Origin: Sacculina carcini | Lineage: Eukaryota > Arthropoda > Thecostraca > Sacculinidae | Reading direction: 5' to 3' | DNA length: 64,000 nucleotides | NCBI GenBank assembly: GCA_916048095.2 | Contig: OU696575.1 | Span: forward strand, 9,500,968-9,564,967 | Shown here: in pieces, positions 1-9,525 of the stretch | Layout: each line of letters starts with the position of its first letter | Numbering within the stretch: position 1 is the stretch's first letter | Notes under the pieces: generated by a model | Database searches by the model: none | Told to the model about the DNA's origin: nothing | Seen by the model: the letters and a program-made list of their open reading frames with translations, nothing else | Position numbers and translations under genes: made by a program

Positions 1-3000
1 ATATAGCGTAAAGTAAAGCAGAAACGTATAAACTGGTAGTAATATATAATATTAATTCATCATAGAAGAAAATAAGAGCCAGCAAAAATGACACTGATGA
101 TACTAAAACAATAAAAACTAGCGTGTATAACACAACAATAAATAACATCTTATATAATCAGTTGCATACTCAGAAATTAATATAAAAACATGTAAACATA
201 CTTGCAGAATTTTTCGAAAAAGAGATACGAACCGATGATATTGTTCTATGCTCTATTAAGAAACTATTGACTTGTTTCACTCTACATCCAGCTACCGTTT
301 GTCATATTCAAACTTGCCACAGCGATATCATTTCCACAACGGTAATAGATTCTGTTATACACATATATTAGTTCAGGCTATGATACCGATTATGACAGCG
401 ATATTGAGGCTAGGATACCGTTTAGACACATTAGAGTTTAGACAGAAAGTTCAGACATTAGACAGAAAATGAATAGTTTGTTGTTTGAAATTAATACACA
501 AGTATGAAATAGAAACAAATTAAAAAATAAATTATTAGTTTTACCATGACCTATATACAGGTGCAACCAAGTATTTCACAAATATATATATTTTCAGCAC
601 AAGTATTAGCACGGTGTATCAATTGGTATAAGACCAAGCCACCGACGAAAAAATAGTCGACCTCAAAGCAGTTATATTATTTTTTCCAAAAACACTAGAA
701 AGCGTCAATCCCATTGTGTCACACTTTTTTCACTATTGAAAGATAACATGTCGATAACGCCTTATCTGTAAACTTTTTCTGACATTTCCAACACGTAGAG
801 TCAAAATATTAGTTCAACTATTAATGTACATTAAAAAAAAAAACACACACACATATATATGACGAACGATGAACACACATCTTTTTACACTAACTTCCAA
901 CTGACCATCACGAGGAGACGATCAATGATTCGACTAATTCCTGATGCGTCTCGATGACGCCAGTGCACACCAGTGTAAAAAACTTGTTAAGTTTTACCTT
1001 TAGTGACATAATTTATTCAAGCTTCAAATACCGACATGCAAGTCATACCTCTTGTGAATATATCCAGTGGCGGTGTTAGGTAGAGGTCTTTTGGTAAAGT
1101 ATCGCCCTGGAATCAACTTGGTATAACAATATACTATTGTATGACAGCGAATATTTCCAAGTTGAAATTAATAAGTATTTGAGAAGGGCAGTGATATAAG
1201 AACGCCTAGTGTTTTAACCCTATGAACTTACCGACAAAAACCGAGCCTTACGCTTACATAAACAAATCTCACATTTGTATACACTAGACTGTGATTCAGA
1301 CGTCAAAATCTGGCGTGTGTGACAGTACAGCTCTCTTTGTGCAAGGGTATCCACGATTCTGTTTTGTGTCTATTCTGCTATCGACAATCAACTTTTTAAA
1401 CTATGATCATACTTGTAGACTGTGAAGGATACCTGCATAAGGATGACCGTAAAGAAATTGGACGAGTAGTGTTTATGATAATTGTCCTACATCCACTCCA
1501 AGTGAAAATTCAACACCGAGAGACAAGAACATTCTCTAGTTCTGACGCCGACACTTCACGATTTAAACTTACATCACGTGCTGGCAATATGCACGGCGCA
1601 ACTACCTGATCCATAGCCGGGCATCCGACAACGTCTACGTCAACCTATTGTGTACAGGTATGAACACTACATGGCACACGTTACTTGATCCAAAGCCTGG
1701 CGTCTAACGGTATCTACGCTGTCTCGACAATGTCTTTCGACTTTCCAAATCTACTCAACAACAATCTGATTCATAGTGTCCACACTCAAATATTGAAAAC
1801 ATCTCGTTCGCCTATTTGTCTATGAACATACGCGCGACAAATATATGTGATGGCTACAAACTGTTTTTGTACATTGACATGATTTAGTTCAATTTTATGC
1901 AATGAATATATATATATTGCGTATATCATTGTAATAAGCTGAAAGTTTGCATGCAATGGTCAAACTCATAAAGTACTGAATAAAAAAGTGAGCTCATAAT
2001 ACAATATAATAAATTCGTTATACAAATACCACTTTTAAAAGATTTGAATATAATTGAAAATGCAGTTGAAATAAAAAACTAAAATATATACACCAATTTA
2101 GAACTTTCACACCTACCTCTAACAACACCATGCATTTGATTTAGCAAACATAACAGCAGTGGTGCCATTCAAAAAGAACAAAATAGATCAGACCAAGAAA
2201 AAAACAAAACTACACGTCGACGCAATATGAGACAACCGCAGAGCGCAATAAAATAATTATTAGAATACACACACACACACACACACAATCAGTACAAAGA
2301 TAACCAGGTAGAGATATAAAAACTGATTACAGTGCACAAAAATACCTGAGAACAAAAACAAGTAAAATATGAGTGTGCACTTTGAGCGGCTAAATTTTTA
2401 GCATAGGGTTTAAGACAATGTGGGATTAAAATATTTAGAGAACAAGTATGTGTACATATATGAAGTGAAAGCGAAGAAAGATGGAAATAGAAGGATATGA
2501 GATGGAAGTGAATTATAGAAACGTGGGACAACAAATGACCAGGGATTTTCACACACTTTTCTGAGATATTGCAGATGATGCGAAATACGGACGTAGGGAT
2601 TGGAGACTTGATATATTAAACGTACGATATATTTAGACTGATATTCACCGGACATACTTCACCTGTACATCAACCGGTATGACACCTCGCGATATCAATG
2701 TATCAAATCCACACGTGATGAAAACACTAACCAAAAAGTAATGTGCGAATGTTTATACCGAAAACTATGTTTGAAAATGGATATCGACAGACATTTAGCA
2801 ACGAAACGTTCTAAATTTCTTCCATATACAAACGTCGATCAATTCCCATGTATAAGCTATGTGATGATGATGGAAATTTGATTACCGGGACATTTTACTA
2901 TCAAGAACTTCAACGTGTTTGAATACAACATGCATATTGTGCATTGTCTTTGCGACCGATTTAGTCAAGCCGTTTTTTATACATATTTCAAGTATGATTG

Positions 3001-3089
3001 AAAATTATTATATTCTCGTCTCTGCCAAACATCGACTTGGCGATCCCGATATAATGAGTATCGTGACATAAAATAGAAATAAAGGAAAA
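1..3089. other. AT-rich stretch without a recognisable gene
   Basis: I read both strands and found only short open frames with no recognisable domain. A (CA)n run lies at about 2,269-2,287 and a small LINE scrap at about 2,412-2,560 (listed separately). If the plus-strand receptor exon at 15,347 belongs to a gene, this stretch would be intron of that gene. That is inference only. Confidence 0.6.
2412..2560 (-). mobile_element. LINE 3' coding remnant
   Basis: The minus-strand translation contains NPWSFVVPRFYNSLPSHI, followed by a serine/phenylalanine-rich stretch. This matches the conserved C-terminus of the CR1/L2-like LINE proteins elsewhere in the window ([17 protein letters not shown] at about 22.2 kb). 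Only the last 50 or so codons survive, so it is an old truncated copy with no function of its own. Confidence 0.55.
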
Positions 3090-3441
3090 AAGTTAGGTTA
3101 GGCATAGAATAAAGAATAAATATAATAAGAAAATAAGAATAAGAAATAAAAAAATAAAAGTTGGGTATAGAATAAAGAATAAATATAATAAAAAAGGAAG
3201 AATAAGAAATAAAACTAAAAGTTGGGTTGGGTCGGGTTAGGAATAGAATAAAGAAAAAAAAAGTTAGGTTAGGTATAGAATAAAGAATAAATATAATAAG
3301 AAAGGAAGAATAAGAAAGAAAACTAAAAGTTGGGCATAGAATAAAGAATAAATATAATAAGAAAGGAAGAATAAGAAATAAAACTAAAAGTTGGGTTGGG
3401 TCGGGTTAGGAATAGAATAAAGAAAAAAAAAGTTAGGTTAG
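3090..3441. repeat. TTAGG-bearing tandem array, left arm
   Basis: Units of about 70-80 bp alternate a G-rich part (gttaggttagg or gttgggttgggtcgggttagg) with a purine/AT part (atagaataaagaataaatataataagaaag). The same units resume at 8,227, directly after the LTR element. Removing that element would restore a single array from about 3,090 to 9,170, so this is the left arm of a split satellite. Confidence 0.85.
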
Positions 3442-3949
3442 TGTGGTTTGATGTCCATTTTTACACCACGAAAACAAAACTACCTTGTAAAATGATGAAC
3501 TCTATTGATGCGGACAACAAATATGATTTAACAACAACAAGATGAAAACTCACACTTACACAGTAGAGCAATAATCTCTCTCTAGGCTGGCATAAATTAT
3601 ATCCACACAAACAGCACACAGAAGACTACCCCGACCAGTCCACACATAACCACACAACGCACGATGAGCACTACCACACCACTCCTGTCATTACATACGA
3701 GCCGCTAACACCAGTACACGCTGCATACCAACATACAAACACGAAGTAGAATCACACGCATAAATACAGTGACGCACATACACACACACACACACACACA
3801 AGTCTACGCTCAGTCACACACAGGTACACACACAAGTCTACGCTCGCAGGCGCACACGCTCTCCTACACTCACGCTCAACTCAGCAAACGCATTCACACC
3901 CACATTCATTCCTTCGCACAGCGTTCAATTTCTGACCAACAATACCACA
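3442..3949 (-). repeat. LTR of element A (3' LTR in element orientation)
   Basis: 508 bp, same length and apparently the same sequence as 7,714-8,221. It includes a (CA)n run and CA-rich short repeats. It is bordered on the inside by the purine tract (read on the minus strand) at about 3,950-3,958. Confidence 0.93.
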
Positions 3950-3972
3950 CTCCCCCTTGATCTCAAGATCAA

Positions 3973-6900
3973 TCAATCACCTACGAAATAATCGTCCATC
4001 CAAGGCGGACGTCTCCTCTCTCTGGTAGATCTCCGAAGAATGTGCTCACTCCGGTCTTCTTCGGCTCCATTATGTATGTCAGTTGTCTCGAGCACTTCGT
4101 TCGTGTCCGCTGCACAGTCATCTGGAGTCTGATTGTCCACGTCTTGACCACCGGCGTCATCTCGATTATTGTCTTCATCATACACACGCCGCAGATCTAG
4201 TAGATGCCTCGGTACTCCATCCACCGATACATTGTTTGAGGACTGAATCCCGGTCACTCTTCCTTTTGACCAATGCGACGTACATCTTGCCCCAGGTGGC
4301 TTTACCCACACCTCATCGCCGATTTCTATGCCCGAGTTCTTCTCGCCGTCGTCATTGTGGGCTGGCAAAACCTCCGGATGTCGCCAGGCATATGTGTAGA
4401 CACTGTGATGCGGCGCCTTGTCTTCAATTCGATCCGATTTGGGCGCCATGTTGTACCAAAATACCGCCTCGAGCGGGGAGATGCCAGCTCTCTCCGCTAT
4501 CCTCTTTATCGTACGATGATGCCGTTCGACAATACCGTTTCCGCTGGGTCGATAAGCCGCTCGGAAAAACCTGCTGATTTTCCAGCCATCGAGGGTTTCC
4601 CTGAGTAATTCTGACTTGAACACCGTTCCATTGTCCATCAGCACTTGTTCAACAGGCCCTCGCTCATAAAATACTTGGTTCAGGATATTTGAAATCTCAT
4701 TTGCCGACTCTGCACGCAGCTCTCGCCATATCGCGAACCTTCCAGGGCCGCAATCAACAATAGAAAGAAATGGACGATATCTGAAATGAGTAACATCGAC
4801 TGCCAATCTTGTCCAGACTGTTGGCACGTGCAGCTCGCCCGCCTCGTGAGTCACCGGCGCAGGATCGATAGACTGACACTCCAGACAGCTCTTCACCACA
4901 CGTTTCACCTGTTCACGTGTCACAGTAGGGTCCACTTGCTTAGCGAGAGATAACGTTCTGTCAACGCCCATATGATGACTACGGTGGAGATCTTTCACTC
5001 TTTCCAACGCCATGCCGCATGTTTCGTTTACCGGTTTTCTCTCGAGCTTCAGCATCCATTGCCTGTTGATGCGCGTCAATGAGTCTGCTTTGTTACTTGC
5101 TGTAGGAACAAGAATCAATCTCACTTCGAGACGCAATTCATCAATTAACTCCTTGACTACTCCCAGTCGTCGTTTCACAAGAACTTCTGCAGCTCCTTTT
5201 GTCTTCACTCTGTTCTCGTCGGATAGTGTGGCACGCAACCAGCCAAAAACTGTAGCGGAGTCGGTGCGTACTTCTATACATCCTAATCCCCACTTTATTG
5301 CAAGATTGAGTCCTCTGGATACAGCTTCAAGCTCAGCGACGTTTATATGATTGAAGTCATCTTTTTTCCTCTGCCACGAGGCATCTTCCACTACGATTCC
5401 GTCGATTTCGATTACTGTTCCAATAGCCTGATTACTGGCGTCACACCAGACAACACCAGATTTCGATTCTGAAACCGACCATTTTCCCTGCACTGGATCT
5501 TCGCTTTTCACTTGTTCTAGCATGTCGTGTGTAACAGACAGAACTTCCTCCCGGACTGTGTCATCCCAGCCACCATCGGATGAATGACGTTTGACATAGC
5601 TGCACGCCGGTCTGAGCCACCCGGCAATGGGATAGTGGCCCAACAATTTCCCACATAAAGAAAACAGTTGGCGTTTAGTCAGTGTACGATCTACCTGCGG
5701 TAACTCATTTCCCCGACGAAACTCCAGCAAGCCCGCTGCATTTCTCTGCACTCTCAGACCAAGCACTGCACCGCCAACAATTGGAGTCGGATCTTTGGCA
5801 ATCAGTCCATACTTGCGCAAATGATCAACCACATGATTCGGGTTCACTTTTGTTGTATCAACCACAATATCATCGATATAGGAATCGGTTGCTTCACGGA
5901 TAACTTTTGACTTCTCCAGCACTCTGCGCAAAATTCTGGTCATGATTCGCGGTGCTGAGCTGAGACCAAACCCCAATCTCGTGAGGCAGTATGTTATGCC
6001 CCCATACTTAACCAGTTGATACTGCCAGAGCTTCGGATGCACACGTATTTGGAGATATGCTGACTTCAAGTCAACCAGCGCCGTCGCACCTCTGATTCGT
6101 CGCCATCGCCGAAGCTTTTCCGCGCAAACATCGATGTAATCATCACCAGTGTGACTGCTGACATATTCGTTTAGCTCCCTGAAGTCAATCACTGGACGCG
6201 TTTTGTGTTTGGTTGTTTGCACAACCGCCAACAATGGTGATACTCCTCTCTTGACTTGTTGTGACCACGGCACCAATATTCCTTCGCTTATCCAGCGCTT
6301 CACTTCTTTGTCAAACTCCTCCTTACATCCTCCTTTCAACGTTTGTTCGTAACATCCAATTGACTTGGTCAAAACAGGTGACGTTTCCTTCAGAAACCAC
6401 TCGACTTCCCAATAACTACCATTCAATTTCGCTGAAAAATCTTTGTCACTGAACTGGTCTTCAAAGAACTCAGACTTCAACCTTCCATCAGACATGCTCA
6501 TCTTGCAACATTCGGTGTTTTCATCCTCCTTCGGATGTACTGCAGTCCCGCTAACAGCAATAACGCTTGAAAACGCGTCAACATTACTGTTTTTCCCCGG
6601 CTGTTTTAGCAACTTTCCGAACTCCACTCCACGTTTTGTGATTGTGACTTTTTCAAACTGATTAATGATGTCCATTCCGAGAATTACATCGAACCCACTC
6701 ACTACTTCCGGAAGGACAAGCACTTGCGCATGCAATTCTTCACCATTGACCACGATACACGTTTTACACGTACCTAAACACAAAATTTCACTTCCGTCTA
6801 CTGTGACGACACGCTTTGGCTCCTTAATAAATGCCAAGCCACATTTTGCAGACACAATACTTTTTGAACACCCGGTGTCGATCATAGCCGTCACTGTTCG

Positions 6901-7107
6901 TCCACAAATTCGTACTCTCGCACTCATTAGACCCCCGCGTTGCGCCTCCACTGTACAGAGGGGGAGCTTCTTGGCGCTGAAGCCCCCCCTACATCGTTTC
7001 CCTTTGCGCACTTTGCTGCAACATGTCCTGTCTGACCGCAATTGAAGCACACTATCGCGGAACGTCTGCAGTGTCGCGCCATATGGGCACCTCCGCAGTT
7101 GAAGCAT
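3973..7107 (-). CDS. pol: pol polyprotein of LTR element A
   Basis: Open frame of 1,044 codons. The aspartic protease motif IDTGCSKSIV lies near residue 77. Reverse transcriptase follows with VDLKSAYLQ and the catalytic YIDDIVV. RNase H starts near WCDASNQAIGT. The integrase has an HHCC zinc-binding part (HHMGVDRTL ... CLEC) and the DDE core (DVTHF, LMDNGTVF, NGIVERHHR). The protein would copy the element RNA into DNA and insert it. The frame overlaps the end of gag and is offset from it by -1, so the listed start is only the first methionine in the open frame. Translation probably enters by programmed frameshifting at 6,996-7,002. It looks whole. It is a mobile-element gene, not a host gene. 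Confidence 0.9.
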   Translation of the reverse strand: MLQLRRCPYGATLQTFRDSVLQLRSDRTCCSKVRKGKRCRGGFSAKKLPLCTVEAQRGGLMSARVRICGRTVTAMIDTGCSKSIVSAKCGLAFIKEPKRVVTVDGSEILCLGTCKTCIVVNGEELHAQVLVLPEVVSGFDVILGMDIINQFEKVTITKRGVEFGKLLKQPGKNSNVDAFSSVIAVSGTAVHPKEDENTECCKMSMSDGRLKSEFFEDQFSDKDFSAKLNGSYWEVEWFLKETSPVLTKSIGCYEQTLKGGCKEEFDKEVKRWISEGILVPWSQQVKRGVSPLLAVVQTTKHKTRPVIDFRELNEYVSSHTGDDYIDVCAEKLRRWRRIRGATALVDLKSAYLQIRVHPKLWQYQLVKYGGITYCLTRLGFGLSSAPRIMTRILRRVLEKSKVIREATDSYIDDIVVDTTKVNPNHVVDHLRKYGLIAKDPTPIVGGAVLGLRVQRNAAGLLEFRRGNELPQVDRTLTKRQLFSLCGKLLGHYPIAGWLRPACSYVKRHSSDGGWDDTVREEVLSVTHDMLEQVKSEDPVQGKWSVSESKSGVVWCDASNQAIGTVIEIDGIVVEDASWQRKKDDFNHINVAELEAVSRGLNLAIKWGLGCIEVRTDSATVFGWLRATLSDENRVKTKGAAEVLVKRRLGVVKELIDELRLEVRLILVPTASNKADSLTRINRQWMLKLERKPVNETCGMALERVKDLHRSHHMGVDRTLSLAKQVDPTVTREQVKRVVKSCLECQSIDPAPVTHEAGELHVPTVWTRLAVDVTHFRYRPFLSIVDCGPGRFAIWRELRAESANEISNILNQVFYERGPVEQVLMDNGTVFKSELLRETLDGWKISRFFRAAYRPSGNGIVERHHRTIKRIAERAGISPLEAVFWYNMAPKSDRIEDKAPHHSVYTYAWRHPEVLPAHNDDGEKNSGIEIGDEVWVKPPGARCTSHWSKGRVTGIQSSNNVSVDGVPRHLLDLRRVYDEDNNRDDAGGQDVDNQTPDDCAADTNEVLETTDIHNGAEEDRSEHILRRSTRERRRPPWMDDYFVGD

Positions 7108-7730
7108 CGTCCGTTGACGTTCCGACGACGTTCGACTGAACGTCGAATGGCAGCTGCTCCAGCCACTGTGTCATCAGCTGAATCATCACCGGCCGCTACA
7201 CATGCCGCCATGGTTCCAGAACTAGCTGAAGCATCTGCCCGTGTCAATATACGAGCCCTCGAGATCAGACGACTCATGGTTACTGTCTGCATATCGTCTT
7301 CCTGTAGTCCTGCCGAAACTCGGTCCGGAAACCCACTAATGAACGCCAACTTCACCGAAAGTTCCAATCCCTGACTGACAAAACCGCACAAGCCAGCGAG
7401 TCGTCTAAGCTCATTTGCGTACACATCCACTTGCTCTCCTTGCCACTTCTTCTTCGTCAGCATGGCAAATGATTCGACTGGATTGGGGGAAAACGCTTCT
7501 CGCAGTTTGGATTTGATCAAATCGTACCTTGACTGCGCCTCTTCATTGAGCTCGAGGTAGAGTGACAATGCTCCTCCTTCCAGAAATAGTGGCACAAAGG
7601 CATGCAGCTCAGTCACTCCTGTCAGCTTGGCCACAAGTTCTGCCTTCTTCAACCATGCGACTACGTCGCCAGTACCGTCAAAATTCTTCATCATTGTTGT
7701 AGCCGAAATAGCTTGTGGTTTGATGTCCAT
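6927..7730 (-). CDS. gag: gag protein of LTR element A
   Basis: 267 codons. An N-terminal capsid-like region (MMKNFDGTGDVVAWLKKAEL) is followed by two CCHC knuckles, CFNCGGAHMARHC and CFNCGQTGHVAAKC, which bind RNA in this protein class. The N-terminal region aligns by eye with gag of element B ([16 protein letters not shown]). The first ATG of this frame lies inside the last 17 bp of the LTR, so the frame reads through the primer site. A later ATG pair (MM) could also serve. The 3' end overlaps pol. Confidence 0.88.
   Translation of the reverse strand: MDIKPQAISATTMMKNFDGTGDVVAWLKKAELVAKLTGVTELHAFVPLFLEGGALSLYLELNEEAQSRYDLIKSKLREAFSPNPVESFAMLTKKKWQGEQVDVYANELRRLAGLCGFVSQGLELSVKLAFISGFPDRVSAGLQEDDMQTVTMSRLISRARILTRADASASSGTMAACVAAGDDSADDTVAGAAAIRRSVERRRNVNGRCFNCGGAHMARHCRRSAIVCFNCGQTGHVAAKCAKGNDVGGASAPRSSPSVQWRRNAGV
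6996..7002 (-). promoter_or_regulatory. Putative -1 frameshift heptamer of element A
   Basis: On the minus strand the gag codons read AAG GGA AAC, giving G GGA AAC in the phase expected for the X XXY YYZ class of -1 slippery sites. It lies inside the gag-pol overlap just after the second CCHC knuckle. The same heptamer in the same phase occurs in element B. Confidence 0.65.
7701..7713 (-). other. Primer binding site of element A, complementary to tRNA-Phe 5' end
   Basis: Thirteen bases directly inside the LTR. On the plus strand they read AGCCGAAATAGCT. GCCGAAATAGCT is the first 12 nt of the tRNA-Phe(GAA) sequence I recall for both human and fly. Conventional sites begin TGG and match a tRNA 3' end; this one does not. 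Confidence 0.7.
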
Positions 7731-8221
7731 TTTTACACCACGAAAACAAAACTACCTTGTAAAATGATGAACTCTATTGATGCGGACAACAAATATGATT
7801 TAACAACAACAAGATGAAAACTCACACTTACACAGTAGAGCAATAATCTCTCTCTAGGCTGGCATAAATTATATCCACACAAACAGCACACAGAAGACTA
7901 CCCCGACCAGTCCACACATAACCACACAACGCACGATGAGCACTACCACACCACTCCTGTCATTACATACGAGCCGCTAACACCAGTACACGCTGCATAC
8001 CAACATACAAACACGAAGTAGAATCACACGCATAAATACAGTGACGCACATACACACACACACACACACACAAGTCTACGCTCAGTCACACACAGGTACA
8101 CACACAAGTCTACGCTCGCAGGCGCACACGCTCTCCTACACTCACGCTCAACTCAGCAAACGCATTCACACCCACATTCATTCCTTCGCACAGCGTTCAA
8201 TTTCTGACCAACAATACCACA
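7714..8221 (-). repeat. LTR of element A (5' LTR in element orientation)
   Basis: 508 bp, TGTGGT...ACCACA, apparently identical to 3,442-3,949. It is followed by the target duplication GTTAG and then by array sequence. Confidence 0.93.
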
Positions 8222-8226
8222 GTTAG

Positions 8227-9170
8227 GTATAGAATAAAGAATAAATATAATAAGAAAGGAAGAATAAGAAAGAAAAAAAAAAGTTAGGTTGGGCATAGAA
8301 TAAAGAATAAATATAATAAGAAAGGAAGAATAAGAAAAAAAAAATAAGTTGGGCATAGAATAAAGAATAAATATAATAAGAAAGGAAGAATAAGAAAAAA
8401 AAAATAAGTTGGGCATAGAAAAAAGAATAAATATAATAAGAAAGGAAGAATAAGAAATAAAACTAAAAGTTGGGTTGGGTCGGGTTGGGTTAGGTTAGGT
8501 TAGGTTAGGTATACACAAAGAAGTTAGGTTAGGTATACACAAAGAAGTTAGGTTAGGTATACACAAAGAAGTTAGGTTAGGTATACACAAAAAAGTTAGG
8601 TTAGGTTAAAAAAAAAACAGTTAGGTTAGGTTAGGTTAAAAAAAAAGAAGTTAGGTTAGGTTAAAATACTAAAAAAGTTAGGTTAGGTATACAAAAAAAA
8701 AAAAGTTAGGTTAGGTTAGGTTAGTTTAGGTATACACAAAGAAGTTAGGTTAGGCATAGAATAAAGAATAAATATAATAAGAAAGGAAGAATAAGAAAGA
8801 AAAAAAGTTAGGTTGGGCATAGAATAAAGAATAAATATAATAAGAAAGGAAGAATAAGAAAGAAAAAAAGTTAGGTTAGGTTAAAAAAAAGTTAAGTTAG
8901 GTTAAAAAACGTTAGGTTAGGTTAAAAAACTAAAAAAAAGTTAGGTTAGGTTAAAAAAAAAAGTTAGGTTAGGTTAAAAAACTAAAAAAAGTTAGGTTAG
9001 GTTAAAAAACTAAAAAAAGTTAGGTTAGGTCGGGTTGGGTTAGGTATCGAATAAGAAAATAAGTTAGGTTAGGTTAAAAAAAAAAAATGAAAAAAAAAAA
9101 AATAAAAAAAAAAAAAAAATAAATAAATAAATAAATAAATAAAAAGAAAAAAAAGAAAAAAAAGTTAGGT
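8227..9170. repeat. TTAGG-bearing tandem array, right arm
   Basis: Continues the left arm with several 70-80 bp units (8,227-8,460, 8,755-8,870). It then shifts to shorter units of gttaggttagg joined to tatacacaaagaa or to oligo(A), ending in poly(A) and (AAAT)n at about 9,065-9,150. The G-rich part is two to four tandem TTAGG units, the arthropod-type telomere unit, but the array is internal and heterogeneous. Confidence 0.85.
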
Positions 9171-9176
9171 TAAGTG

Positions 9177-9250
9177 TGACGTCAGAGGGGGGTGACGTCA
9201 GAGGGGGGTGACGTCAGAGGGGGGAGGGGCAAGGGGGGAGTGTGACGTCA
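9177..9250. repeat. Short tandem repeat carrying four CRE palindromes
   Basis: TGACGTCA, the full cAMP-response-element palindrome bound by CREB/ATF proteins, occurs at 9,177-9,184, 9,193-9,200, 9,209-9,216 and 9,243-9,250. The first three are spaced exactly 16 bp apart by a GAGGGGGG linker. No gene start is visible nearby, so a regulatory role is not shown. Confidence 0.7.
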
Positions 9251-9277
9251 TATGTCACAAAGTGGTAAAGCCTTCTA

Positions 9278-9278
9278 C

Positions 9279-9315
<37 letters not shown>

Positions 9316-9440
9316 AGTGTGCGTGTATGTGTTCATAGTTCATAATATGTGTGTGTGTGTATGTGTGTTTGTAAATGTGTGCTTATCCGATTCGTGATTT
9401 TGTCCGTGTCCATGTCTGTGTGTGTGTCTGTGTGTGTTTG
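9278..9440. repeat. (GT)n-rich low-complexity stretch
   Basis: A perfect (GT)n core at about 9,280-9,313 followed by degenerate GT-rich sequence up to the LINE tail. No coding content was seen. Confidence 0.8.
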
Positions 9441-9525
9441 GTTTGGTTTGGTTTTCATTTAGGACACACAAATTCTCAGCGGAATTCGATCGGCCCTCGA
9501 AATATTCTTCAATGATGAATGTTAT

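Larger units (their letters stand above)
3442..8221 (-). mobile_element. LTR retrotransposon A (Ty3/Gypsy-like), looks whole, very young
   Basis: The element has 508-bp LTRs at each end, starting TGTGGT and ending ACCACA, flanked by a 5-bp target duplication GTTAG (3,437-3,441 and 8,222-8,226). On the minus strand the order is LTR, primer site, gag with two CCHC knuckles, then pol with protease, reverse transcriptase, RNase H and integrase, a purine tract and LTR. I saw no difference between the two LTRs on reading, so insertion is very recent. It sits inside a TTAGG-bearing tandem array. Family assignment to Ty3/Gypsy rests on domain order and motifs. It is related to element B at 41.8-46.3 kb but clearly a separate family. 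Confidence 0.93.

Noticed and set aside
1064-1110. CAGTGGCGG at 1,069 as the end of another hAT MITE
   Set aside because: No matching inverted end or 8-bp duplication was found, so the match may be chance or a remnant.
4083-7374. Plus-strand open frames across element A
   Set aside because: Antisense shadows of the minus-strand gag and pol, with no domain matches.
8460-9060. A true chromosome end or telomere at the TTAGG runs
   Set aside because: Runs are short, interrupted by spacers and embedded within a larger array with unique sequence on both sides.
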